From: an uncultured Actinomycetes bacterium
GTDB lineage: Bacteria; Actinomycetota; Acidimicrobiia; Acidimicrobiales; Ilumatobacteraceae
Direction of reading: 5' to 3'
NCBI GenBank assembly: GCA_903858075.1
Contig: CAIOHI010000017.1
Location: 1-8,439, forward strand
DNA length: 8,439 bases
Shown: piece after piece, positions 1 through 6,484 of the stretch
Numbering within the stretch: the stretch's first letter is position 1
Layout of the letters: every line of letters starts with the position of its first letter
The notes under the pieces: generated by a model
Databases searched by the model: none
Told to the model about the DNA's origin: nothing
Seen by the model: only the letters and a program-made list of their open reading frames with translations
Translations under genes and position numbers: made by a program

Positions 1-1332
1 AACAACGCGGTCACGTGCGTTTTCAAAGTCAACGTGCTCCACTTGCTTTCCGCCACGGCGTACCGCAAACAGTGCAGATTCATTCACCAAGTTGGCAAGG
101 TCGGCACCGCTCATGCCAGGTGTTGCACGAGCCATGGTTTCAAGGCTGACCTCGGGGGCCATGCGCTTGTCGCGTGAGTGCACCTTCAAGATGGCAAGGC
201 GCTCTTCGTATTCAGGCAACGGCACAATGATGGAGCGGTCGAAGCGACCAGGGCGCAATAGCGCAGGGTCGAGTACGTCGGGGCGGTTTGTGGCCGCCAT
301 GATGACGATGCCTTCACTTGTTTCAAAGCCGTCCATTTCGGCAAGCATTTGGTTGAGCGTTTGTTCACGCTCGTCATGCCCACCACCGAGACCGGCTCCG
401 CGCTTACGACCGATTGAGTCGATTTCGTCGATGAAAATAATGGCGCGCCCCATTTTGCGCGCTTGTTGGAAGAGGTCGCGTACGCGGCTCGCACCAACAC
501 CTACGAACATCTCCATGAAGTCGGACCCTGTGACAGACAAGAAACCCACACCAGCTTCGCCAGCTACTGCGCGAGCAAAGAGTGTTTTACCTGTTCCTGG
601 AGGACCTACGAGCAGAATGCCCTTCGGAATGCGTGCACCAATTTCTTTGAACTGTTCAGGCATCCGCAAGAAGTCGACAACTTCTTTAATTTCCATTTTG
701 ACGCCTTCGTAGCCAGCAACATCGGCAAACGTGGTGGAAGGTTTGTCGGCGTTATAGGTTTTGGCGCGACTGCGGCCAATAGACATGATATTTCCGGCTT
801 GGCCCATAGCGCGGCGTTGCATGAACATGAAAATGCCAATGATGAGAAAGAACGGCAACAAAATAGGAATGAGGCTGGTGAACCAGTTGGCCTGAGGAGT
901 GTTGTAGTTGTAGTCGACTCCTTGGTCTTTCAAGAGCTTTTCGTCGGCATCGCTAAGAAGGGGAGCACCGGTGGTGCTGAACTTGCGACCGTCGCTCAGT
1001 GTTCCCGACAACACATTGGTGGTGTTGTTAATGGAAACCTTGTCGACCTTGCCAAGGCGAACTTGTGAAAGAAATTCGGTGTAGGTGAGCTTCTCTGAGT
1101 TCTTTGTGGGGAGAAAGCGCGGGCCAAAAATAAGGGCAAGGGCGCAAACGGCAATGAGCCATACAGCCCATTTTGGCAACTGCTGCTTTTCTGATTTTGG
1201 AGCAGACGGGTCGGAGTTAGTGCGCTTGGAACCGAATGGGCTTTTACGCGGTTGGCGACCATTTTTTTGAGGTGATGGGGGTGTGCCCCCTGGAATTTGC
1301 GAGGGGGGTGGAGGCGGGGGCAAGTTGCTCAT
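1..1332 (-). CDS. ftsH: ATP-dependent zinc metalloprotease FtsH (partial; C-terminus beyond left edge)
   Basis: FtsH is a hexameric, membrane-anchored AAA+ protease that unfolds and degrades damaged or short-lived membrane and cytosolic proteins. The first 444 codons are present. In order they give a Pro-rich cytosolic tail (1-54, with six prolines at 5-10), membrane segment 1 (about 55-70), an extracytoplasmic domain (about 73-149), membrane segment 2 (about 150-171), then the AAA+ domain: Walker A GPPGTGKT at 243-250, the pore motif MFVGVGA starting at 275, Walker B IFIDEID with D302 and E303, and the second region of homology with arginines near 363 and 366. The zinc-binding HEXXH motif would lie just past the left edge, so protease activity cannot be confirmed here. 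I chose ATG 1332 because its frame stays open to the edge and TATCAT lies exactly six bases upstream, suggesting leaderless translation; no Shine-Dalgarno precedes it. It is divergent from the DUF3499 gene. Family assignment is firm. Confidence 0.97.
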   Translation of the reverse strand, partial: MSNLPPPPPPSQIPGGTPPSPQKNGRQPRKSPFGSKRTNSDPSAPKSEKQQLPKWAVWLIAVCALALIFGPRFLPTKNSEKLTYTEFLSQVRLGKVDKVSINNTTNVLSGTLSDGRKFSTTGAPLLSDADEKLLKDQGVDYNYNTPQANWFTSLIPILLPFFLIIGIFMFMQRRAMGQAGNIMSIGRSRAKTYNADKPSTTFADVAGYEGVKMEIKEVVDFLRMPEQFKEIGARIPKGILLVGPPGTGKTLFARAVAGEAGVGFLSVTGSDFMEMFVGVGASRVRDLFQQARKMGRAIIFIDEIDSIGRKRGAGLGGGHDEREQTLNQMLAEMDGFETSEGIVIMAATNRPDVLDPALLRPGRFDRSIIVPLPEYEERLAILKVHSRDKRMAPEVSLETMARATPGMSGADLANLVNESALFAVRRGGKQVEHVDFENARDRVV

Positions 1333-1338
1333 GCCCAC

Positions 1339-1344
1339 ATGATA
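1339..1344 (-). promoter_or_regulatory. Candidate -10 element of a leaderless ftsH promoter
   Basis: On the minus strand TATCAT fits the TAnnnT core of sigma70-type -10 elements and is followed by six bases and the ftsH ATG, so transcription would start at or next to the start codon. No convincing -35 is visible; GATACA lies further upstream but matches poorly. The same hexamer-N6-ATG spacing precedes three other genes in the window. Confidence 0.45.
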
Positions 1345-1351
1345 TGGGTTG

Positions 1352-1375
1352 GGTGGGCGCCATGTATCCCCCACC
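1352..1375. promoter_or_regulatory. Inverted repeat GGTGGG-N12-CCCACC between divergent genes (candidate operator)
   Basis: Perfect 6-bp arms at 1352-1357 and 1370-1375 are separated by 12 bases and lie between the -10-like hexamers of ftsH (1339-1344) and the DUF3499 gene (1393-1398), about where both -35 regions would fall. A dimeric regulator bound here could act on both promoters. It does not resemble the heat-shock operators CIRCE or HAIR. The arms are short and GC-rich, so chance is a real alternative. Confidence 0.3.
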
Positions 1376-1392
1376 TCCTAATCGGGTATGGA

Positions 1393-1398
1393 TATCGT
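1393..1398 (+). promoter_or_regulatory. Candidate -10 element of a leaderless DUF3499 promoter
   Basis: TATCGT (TAnnnT core) is followed by exactly six bases and the ATG at 1405. No Shine-Dalgarno precedes that ATG, which supports leaderless translation. No -35 match is visible. Confidence 0.42.
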
Positions 1399-1404
1399 TC
1401 TTCC

Positions 1405-1635
1405 ATGGCCCGCCAATGTTCACGTTCCGGATGCTCCACGCCGGCGTCAATGACCCTTACCTATCAATACAACCGCTCGGTTGCCTGGATCGATCAATTG
1501 CAATCTGAACGTGATCCGCATGCCTACGACCTCTGCGAACGACACGGGAAACGAACCACTGTTCCTTCAGGCTGGCGTCTCGAAGACCGCCGTGCCGTGT
1601 ACCACTTCACCGCCCCCAATCGCCTTGCCGGGTAA
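1405..1635 (+). CDS. DUF3499 family protein
   Basis: A 76-residue protein that I recognise as DUF3499, a small, essentially actinobacterial family of unknown function usually found beside the phosphomannomutase gene manB. The N-terminus reads MARQCSRSGC, giving C5 and C10, followed by the family's TLTY stretch near 18 and an AYDLCERH motif with C44 and H47. The C-x4-C and C-x2-H pairs could form a single zinc-binding site; this is inference from the spacing, not a known activity. ATG 1405 is chosen because family members begin with this R-Q-C-S/T-R signature. The frame is open upstream to 1297, but that part runs across the divergent promoter region and into the 5' end of ftsH. There is no Shine-Dalgarno. 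The 3' end probably overlaps the start of the CPBP gene, suggesting translational coupling. Its proximity to manB and ahcY matches the arrangement in other actinobacteria. Confidence 0.9.
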   Translation: MARQCSRSGCSTPASMTLTYQYNRSVAWIDQLQSERDPHAYDLCERHGKRTTVPSGWRLEDRRAVYHFTAPNRLAG

Positions 1636-2359
1636 TTCACTTCCGCGTCACTCCAGCGATTACCGCGGAACTGAGTCGCGCTACTCCCTGCCAATGGTTA
1701 TTGGTGGTTGGCTTGGTTGTTATCTCATTGCCAACATTCTTGGTGGAGCCATTGCGGGTGCAACAAGCGCGCCTTCTGGTGAAGAACCTATTTGGATACT
1801 TGCCGCATCGGCCCTTGCTTTGTGGACCCCATTTGTGGTCATGCTCGTGCTGCTCTCGCGCAAATTAGGTTCGGGTAATTTTTGGAGCGACTATTCCGTT
1901 CGATTTCGACCCATTGATGCGCTCGGTATTCCAATAGGAATTGCTTCTCAAATAGTTTTAGTAAGTGCGGTCTACTGGCCGTTACGCAAAATCTTTCCGG
2001 CCACATTCGATGCGGCAGATGTTGAAGAACGTGCCAGCGATCTCTACGACCGTGCGCATGGATGGTGGCTCGTGGTTCTTGTGCTCATTGTGGTTGTTGG
2101 CGCACCCATTGTGGAAGAACTTGTGTACCGCGGATTCATTCAGGGAACATTGCGAGGCACCATGAATCACGGCGTTGCGCTGGTAGTTGCAGCGGTATGG
2201 TTTGCGCTCATTCACTTTGTGCCAGTGGAGTACCCCGGGTTATTCGCTATTGCCTTGGTTTTGGGGTTTTCCTATCATTTTTCAAACAGAATTGGGCTTC
2301 CCATTGTGACCCATATGGCTTTCAACGCGACGGGATTATTGCTTGTTGCTCTGAAGTGA
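1592..2359 (+). CDS. CPBP-family intramembrane glutamic endopeptidase (CAAX protease-like)
   Basis: A polytopic membrane protein with all three conserved motifs of the CPBP family (Abi, Rce1-like). Numbered from GTG 1592 these are the EExxxR motif EELVYR (175-180), FxxxH as FALIH (204-208) and HxxxN as HMAFN (241-245). The first motif follows a hydrophobic segment, as usual. Rce1-type members cleave prenylated CAAX proteins; bacterial members include bacteriocin-maturation, immunity and unassigned proteases, so the substrate is unknown. The start is uncertain: ATG 1481 would overlap DUF3499 by 155 bases and is unlikely; GTG 1592, TTG 1625 and ATG 1694 remain, none with a Shine-Dalgarno. I favour 1592 or 1625, because 1694 lies almost at the first membrane segment and removes its polar lead-in. 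The overlap with DUF3499 implies cotranscription and coupling. I know of no reason for this family to be a standard part of the manB cluster. Confidence 0.88.
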   Translation: MPCTTSPPPIALPGNSLPRHSSDYRGTESRYSLPMVIGGWLGCYLIANILGGAIAGATSAPSGEEPIWILAASALALWTPFVVMLVLLSRKLGSGNFWSDYSVRFRPIDALGIPIGIASQIVLVSAVYWPLRKIFPATFDAADVEERASDLYDRAHGWWLVVLVLIVVVGAPIVEELVYRGFIQGTLRGTMNHGVALVVAAVWFALIHFVPVEYPGLFAIALVLGFSYHFSNRIGLPIVTHMAFNATGLLLVALK

Positions 2360-2398
2360 GACATTTTTCGGCGACATAAATGCCACAATGGTATTCAT

Positions 2399-4831
2399 AT
2401 GACAACTGAAATCGAAAGCGAACACGACGTCGAAGACGAAGTGAACGAGCCGCAAAGAATCCAGAAACTAATTGCTTCGTTTCTTGGCTTCCAACTTTTT
2501 TCAACAATCGTCATTGTGGGCGGGTCAATGTTGTTTCTTTTTGCAACGCTGCACCCTTCACTCATATTTAAAAACAACACACCAACAGGTGGCGATATGG
2601 GAGCCCATGTATGGGGCCCAGCGTTTTTGCGCGACAACCTACTGTCGAACTTCAAACTGTCGGGTTGGAGTATGGATTGGTATTCCGGTTTGCCGACGTA
2701 TCGCTTTTACATGGTGGTGCCGGCGTTGTTCATCTTGTTGCTCGACATCGTTCTTCCCTATGGCATTGCGTTTAAAATTATTGCGGTAGCAGGAATTATT
2801 GCGCTCCCCGCATGCGCGTGGGCATTTGGAAAACTTGCACGATTCGCGTATCCGCTGCCTGAACTTTTTGCCCTCGCTGCAACTGTTTTTCTTTTCGATG
2901 AAAGCTTCACCATCTACGGCGGAAATATTGCGAGCACCATGGCTGGAGAGTTTTCCTTTTCGATTGCCTTGGCTTTCGCATTTCTTGGATTGGGTTTTTT
3001 AGCTCGCGGTCTTGATGACGGGTCAAAAAGGGCGGCAGCAGCAATATGTATTGCCCTATCTGGGCTAAGTCATGGCATCGTTCTTATATTCGTGTTTGGC
3101 GGTGCGGCCTTAATGGTTCTCTTGCATGCCAATAAACAACGTTTTCGTTTTGGTGTCAGCGCTATCGGTGTAGCGGTCTTGCTCTCGTCGTTTTGGGTAT
3201 TGCCGTTTCTGACCGCGCACGCCTTCATGACCGACATGAAATATGAACCACGACCAAGTGGTGCAACCGATTCATTCTGGGACATGTTTTTCCCTCACAC
3301 CGTTTTTTGGGATCTCTTTGTGATGGCATTTGCCCTCGTTGGTTTCGCTGCCTGCATTATTCGCAAAAAAATATTTGGCATGTGGATGGGTGTGCTGTGC
3401 ACTGCATTGTTTGCAGGGGTATACATCACCCGCGACAGTTTGCCGGTCATTGGTCTCTTGTGGAATCCGCGACTGTTGCCCTTTATGTACATTTTGCGCT
3501 ACATGCTCATGATGATTGGTATTTATGCCGTCATTGCGTCGGTAGTGCGTTTAGCAATGCTTGAACGTGGGGAAAAGTCGTTAGATGTTCCTGCAGAAGT
3601 GACTGCTGGAGTTGTGCGCAATGCCTCTGCGTGGGCGGTTGCGGTCACAGTTCTTTGCATTTTTGGATTCCGCTTTCAGCAGTTGCCTTTCGCCTCGGTG
3701 GTAGCAGGGGCTAACGATAAATCGGAATATTCATGGGGCCCATTCCGTGGACCTTCTGGAAATAAAGCATTTGTTGATGGCTGGGCACGCTGGAACTTTG
3801 AAGGGTATGAAGGCAAGCCTGCATATGGCGAGTATGAAGGCATTGTTCAGACCATGAAAAAAATTGGTGAAGACCCCGCTTTGGGTTGTGGTCGGGCACT
3901 TTGGGAAAACAGTGGTGACCTGAATAAATACGGAACCACTATGGCGCTCATGTTGCTGCCGTTCTGGACCGACGGTTGTATTGGCTCACAAGAAGGGCTC
4001 TTCTTCGAAGCTGCTGGCACAACGCCGTATCACTTCATTAGCGCTGCTGCAATGTCGAAACAAAGTAGTAACCCTGTTCGTGAATTGCGTTACGACAACA
4101 ACAATGCCGAAATGGGCGTTCATTACTTACAAGAACTCGGTGTGCGCTATTTCATGGCGTACACGCCAGAAGCTGTGACACAAGCAAAGACACAAAAAGA
4201 CCTCACCGAGGTTGCACGAAGTGGGCCGTGGGTGGTGTACGAAGTTGCAAACAGCGATTGGGTAGTGCCAATGACCGTGCAGCCCGTTGTCGTTGAAGAG
4301 CGTTCTGGCGACCAGCGTGAGCGCTGGTTGGAGCTGGGGTCAAGTTGGTTGCAAAACACCGATGAATGGGCTGCTACTCCTGTTGCCGATGGTCCAAAGG
4401 AATGGCAACGTGTTTCTGTGGCAGCGGACCTCAATCGCCGCGTTGGTGAGCCAGGTAGTTCTTCTCGCAGCGTTGACATTGTTCAGCCGTTAGAAAAAAT
4501 TACTCCGGTGGCCTTACCGCAAGTGAATGTTTCAAATTACTCACATACTCAAGACTCGGTGTCGTTTACGGTCGACAAAATAGGAGTACCCGTGTTGGTG
4601 CGAGTGAGCTATTTCCCGAACTGGACCGTTTCTGGTGCAAAAGGGCCGTATCGAGCAGCGCCAAACATGATGGTGGTGATTCCCACCGAGAAGAATGTGA
4701 AACTGAAGTATTCATCTACCGGCATCGACAAACTTGCTTATTTATTGACATTAGTTGGCATCGGAATTGTTATTTTTTGGTGGCGACGCGGCCCGTATCG
4801 TTATGGCACTTCAATGCCACCGCTAATGTAA
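2399..4831 (+). CDS. Polytopic membrane protein, PTPS-related / GT-C glycosyltransferase-like
   Basis: An 810-residue protein resembling the '6-pyruvoyl-tetrahydropterin synthase-related' membrane family, whose layout recalls GT-C glycosyltransferases and which has no established biochemical function. It has an acidic tail (1-20), membrane segment 1 (about 28-51), then a first outer loop with GGDMGAH (D66, H70), where GT-C enzymes carry a catalytic acidic residue. About ten more hydrophobic segments follow up to about 430, including the loop motif GGNIASTMAGEFSFS (174-188, with E184). A long hydrophilic, probably extracytoplasmic, region of about 330 residues follows, with C497 and C527 able to form a disulfide, and then one last membrane segment and a basic tail. 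Seven bases separate it from phosphomannomutase, which suggests one operon and a role in transferring a polyprenyl-phosphate-linked sugar; this is inference. No Shine-Dalgarno precedes ATG 2399; a weak -10-like CACAAT at 2384-2389 could give a leader of only a few bases. Confidence 0.75.
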   Translation: MTTEIESEHDVEDEVNEPQRIQKLIASFLGFQLFSTIVIVGGSMLFLFATLHPSLIFKNNTPTGGDMGAHVWGPAFLRDNLLSNFKLSGWSMDWYSGLPTYRFYMVVPALFILLLDIVLPYGIAFKIIAVAGIIALPACAWAFGKLARFAYPLPELFALAATVFLFDESFTIYGGNIASTMAGEFSFSIALAFAFLGLGFLARGLDDGSKRAAAAICIALSGLSHGIVLIFVFGGAALMVLLHANKQRFRFGVSAIGVAVLLSSFWVLPFLTAHAFMTDMKYEPRPSGATDSFWDMFFPHTVFWDLFVMAFALVGFAACIIRKKIFGMWMGVLCTALFAGVYITRDSLPVIGLLWNPRLLPFMYILRYMLMMIGIYAVIASVVRLAMLERGEKSLDVPAEVTAGVVRNASAWAVAVTVLCIFGFRFQQLPFASVVAGANDKSEYSWGPFRGPSGNKAFVDGWARWNFEGYEGKPAYGEYEGIVQTMKKIGEDPALGCGRALWENSGDLNKYGTTMALMLLPFWTDGCIGSQEGLFFEAAGTTPYHFISAAAMSKQSSNPVRELRYDNNNAEMGVHYLQELGVRYFMAYTPEAVTQAKTQKDLTEVARSGPWVVYEVANSDWVVPMTVQPVVVEERSGDQRERWLELGSSWLQNTDEWAATPVADGPKEWQRVSVAADLNRRVGEPGSSSRSVDIVQPLEKITPVALPQVNVSNYSHTQDSVSFTVDKIGVPVLVRVSYFPNWTVSGAKGPYRAAPNMMVVIPTEKNVKLKYSSTGIDKLAYLLTLVGIGIVIFWWRRGPYRYGTSMPPLM

Positions 4832-4832
4832 T
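4827..4832 (+). promoter_or_regulatory. Candidate internal -10 element before phosphomannomutase
   Basis: TGTAAT matches TATAAT at five of six positions and is followed by exactly six bases and the ATG at 4839. It overlaps the stop codon of the upstream gene. It may give a leaderless internal transcript in addition to read-through; the match could be coincidental because the stop codon supplies three of the six bases. Confidence 0.3.
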
Positions 4833-4838
4833 AAAGAG

Positions 4839-6200
4839 ATGGCACCTTCAGATCTCACCAATATTTTCAAGGCATACGACGTTCGCGGCACCGTTCCCGA
4901 TCAGTTCAATGTCGACATAGCGCGCGCAGCAGGAGTTGGCTTCGCCCAATTCGCCAAGGCCTCCACCATTTTAGTCGCCCGCGATATGCGACCTTCTGGA
5001 ATAGAACTTGTTGCCGCATTTGCCGAAGGCGCAATGTCGCAGGGTGTCAATGTTATTGACATCGGATTGGCTAGTACCGACTTGTTGTACTTTGCTGCTG
5101 GCTCGCTCGATGCGCCAGGGGCAATGTTCACTGCATCGCATAACCCAGCGCAATACAACGGCATTAAGTTTTGCTTGTCGGGGGCAAGGCCAGTAGGGGT
5201 CGACACTGGCCTCAACCAAATTCGTGAAGTTGCAGTGCGCGAATTGGCACAGCCATCGGCGTCAGTTGCGGGTAGGGGTCAACTGTCTCAACGCAACTTG
5301 CTCGATGCATTTGCCGACCACGTTGTGAGTTTTGTCGACCAAGACCAACTCATCCCTTTGAAGGTAGTTGCCGACACAGCAAACGGAATGGGCGGCTTAG
5401 TTGTTCCTGCGGTCTGTGAACGACTTCCGCAAATAGAGCTTGAAGTGATGTTTGGCGAACTCGATGGCACGTTCCCGAATCACCCGGCAGACCCAATTCA
5501 GCCAGCAAACCAAAAAGATCTGCAAGCTCGTGTTCTGTCTGGCGGGTTCGACGTTGGCTTGGCCTTCGACGGCGATGCCGACCGAGTGTTTGTAGTCGAC
5601 GAAAAAGGTATTGGTTTATCGGGAAGCACCACGACGGCGCTGTTGGCCGCAGCAGTGTTGCGCAAAAACCCTGGTGCAAAAATTATTCACAACCTCATCT
5701 GCTCAAAGGCAGTTCCAGAAGTCATTAAGGAATACGGGGGAGTCCCCATTCGCTCGCAGGTGGGCCATAGCTACATCAAGCAGTTGATGGCAGAAACTGG
5801 TGCCGTGTTCGGCGGAGAGCATTCCGCTCACTATTACTTCCTCAACAATTACCGTGCCGACAGTGGGCTTATTGCTGCAATGCATGTTTTCAACGAGATG
5901 AGCCGCAGCGGTGAGCCACTTTCTCAAGTACGCATTCCCTTCGAGCGTTACAGCGCAAGTGGTGAAATCAATACGCAAGTGACAGACCCTCTTGCAGTTA
6001 TTGAAAAAGTTGGCGCTGCATTTGCTTCGTTTTCAAGTGATCGCCTCGACGGGCTTACTGTCGATTGCGGCTCATGGTGGTTCAACCTTCGCCCCTCGAA
6101 TACTGAACCGTTATTGCGGCTCAACCTTGAGGCTGAAAACCGCGACGAATGCGATCAGCGTGTATCAGAAGTGCTTTCGCTCATTACTCAGAACGCGTAG
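4839..6200 (+). CDS. manB: Phosphomannomutase / phosphoglucomutase (ManB type)
   Basis: This 453-residue enzyme of the alpha-D-phosphohexomutase superfamily interconverts mannose-6-phosphate and mannose-1-phosphate, and in many bacteria also the glucose phosphates, feeding GDP-mannose and other sugar nucleotides in the cytosol. All four active-site elements are visible: phosphoserine loop TASHNP (S100), metal-binding DGDADR (D244, D246, D248), sugar-recognition GGEHS (325-329) and phosphate-binding RPSNTEP (418-424). The N-terminal FKAYDVRG (10-17) is also typical. The length is normal for the family. ATG 4839 lies seven bases after the preceding stop; AAAGAG abuts the ATG too closely to serve as a usual ribosome binding site. 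The neighbourhood (DUF3499 upstream, Trm112-like and ahcY downstream) is that of actinobacterial manB. Mannose versus glucose specificity cannot be settled from sequence; manB rests on context. Confidence 0.93.
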   Translation: MAPSDLTNIFKAYDVRGTVPDQFNVDIARAAGVGFAQFAKASTILVARDMRPSGIELVAAFAEGAMSQGVNVIDIGLASTDLLYFAAGSLDAPGAMFTASHNPAQYNGIKFCLSGARPVGVDTGLNQIREVAVRELAQPSASVAGRGQLSQRNLLDAFADHVVSFVDQDQLIPLKVVADTANGMGGLVVPAVCERLPQIELEVMFGELDGTFPNHPADPIQPANQKDLQARVLSGGFDVGLAFDGDADRVFVVDEKGIGLSGSTTTALLAAAVLRKNPGAKIIHNLICSKAVPEVIKEYGGVPIRSQVGHSYIKQLMAETGAVFGGEHSAHYYFLNNYRADSGLIAAMHVFNEMSRSGEPLSQVRIPFERYSASGEINTQVTDPLAVIEKVGAAFASFSSDRLDGLTVDCGSWWFNLRPSNTEPLLRLNLEAENRDECDQRVSEVLSLITQNA

Positions 6201-6223
6201 CAGTAACCCCAGCAAATGTTGGC

Positions 6224-6229
6224 TAGTGT
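6224..6229 (+). promoter_or_regulatory. Candidate -10 element of a leaderless Trm112-like gene promoter
   Basis: TAGTGT (TAnnnT core) is followed by exactly six bases and the ATG at 6236. A TG dinucleotide stands two bases before the hexamer, as also before the DUF3499 gene. No clear -35 is visible. Confidence 0.38.
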
Positions 6230-6235
6230 AGAAGC

Positions 6236-6475
6236 ATGTCGTTAAACGCAAAATTGTTAGAAATTCTGGCCTGCCCGGAAGACAAAGGCCCACTGTTCTA
6301 TGTGGAATCCGAGTCGGTTCTCTACAACAACCGTTTACAGCGCATCTACGACGTGAAAGCGGGCATCCCTGTCATGCTCATCTCTGAATCACGCACTGTC
6401 GATGCTGGCGAACACGCTCGCATCATGGCAAAAATCACCGCAGAAGACATTCAACCCACCTTTACTGCGCACTAG
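6236..6475 (+). CDS. Trm112-like protein (UPF0434/YcaR-type)
   Basis: A 79-residue protein of the Trm112/YcaR family. The signature is clear: LLEILACPEDKGPL at 7-20, a YNNRLQRIYDVKAG stretch (30-43), then GIPVML (43-48), the hallmark end of the fold. In eukaryotes and archaea Trm112 is a zinc-containing activating partner of SAM-dependent methyltransferases acting on tRNA, rRNA and release factors; the role of bacterial homologues is much less clear. C13 is the only cysteine: the usual CPxC reads CPED here, so the classical zinc site is absent. About 25 residues beyond GIPVML extend it past the roughly 60 residues of E. coli YcaR; the tail may be helical. It lies 35 bases after phosphomannomutase and 89 before ahcY. 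Translation is probably leaderless; GAAG just before the ATG is only a weak ribosome binding site. Confidence 0.87.
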   Translation: MSLNAKLLEILACPEDKGPLFYVESESVLYNNRLQRIYDVKAGIPVMLISESRTVDAGEHARIMAKITAEDIQPTFTAH

Positions 6476-6478
6476 TAT
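6473..6478 (+). promoter_or_regulatory. Candidate -10 element upstream of the ahcY leader
   Basis: TAGTAT (TAnnnT) overlaps the stop codon of the Trm112-like gene. A start about seven bases downstream would place the first stem of the ahcY leader (6486-6523) at the very 5' end of the RNA. A weak -35-like TTCAAC lies at 6450-6455 with a 17-base spacer. A second AT-rich candidate, TTATAT at 6535-6540, would give a much shorter leader. Confidence 0.3.
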
Positions 6479-6484
6479 TTACCA

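Noticed and set aside
92..1068. Two overlapping plus-strand open frames of about 200 codons (92-712 and 463-1068)
   Set aside because: They lie antisense to ftsH, whose frame shows every expected AAA+ motif. Their translations are rich in Ser, Arg and Met and resemble no family.
1333..1404. HrcA/CIRCE or HspR/HAIR heat-shock operator controlling ftsH
   Set aside because: Neither TTAGCACTC-N9-GAGTGCTAA nor CTTGAGT-N7-ACTCAAG, even loosely, occurs in the spacer.
5350..5679. Minus-strand frames of about 100 codons inside phosphomannomutase, and similar ones in ahcY and the large membrane gene
   Set aside because: They are antisense shadows of genes with intact catalytic motifs; no start signals or recognisable domains.
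6207..6222. Small hairpin CCAGC-AAAT-GTTGG between phosphomannomutase and the Trm112-like gene
   Set aside because: Only five pairs with one wobble and no U-tract; too weak to call a terminator.
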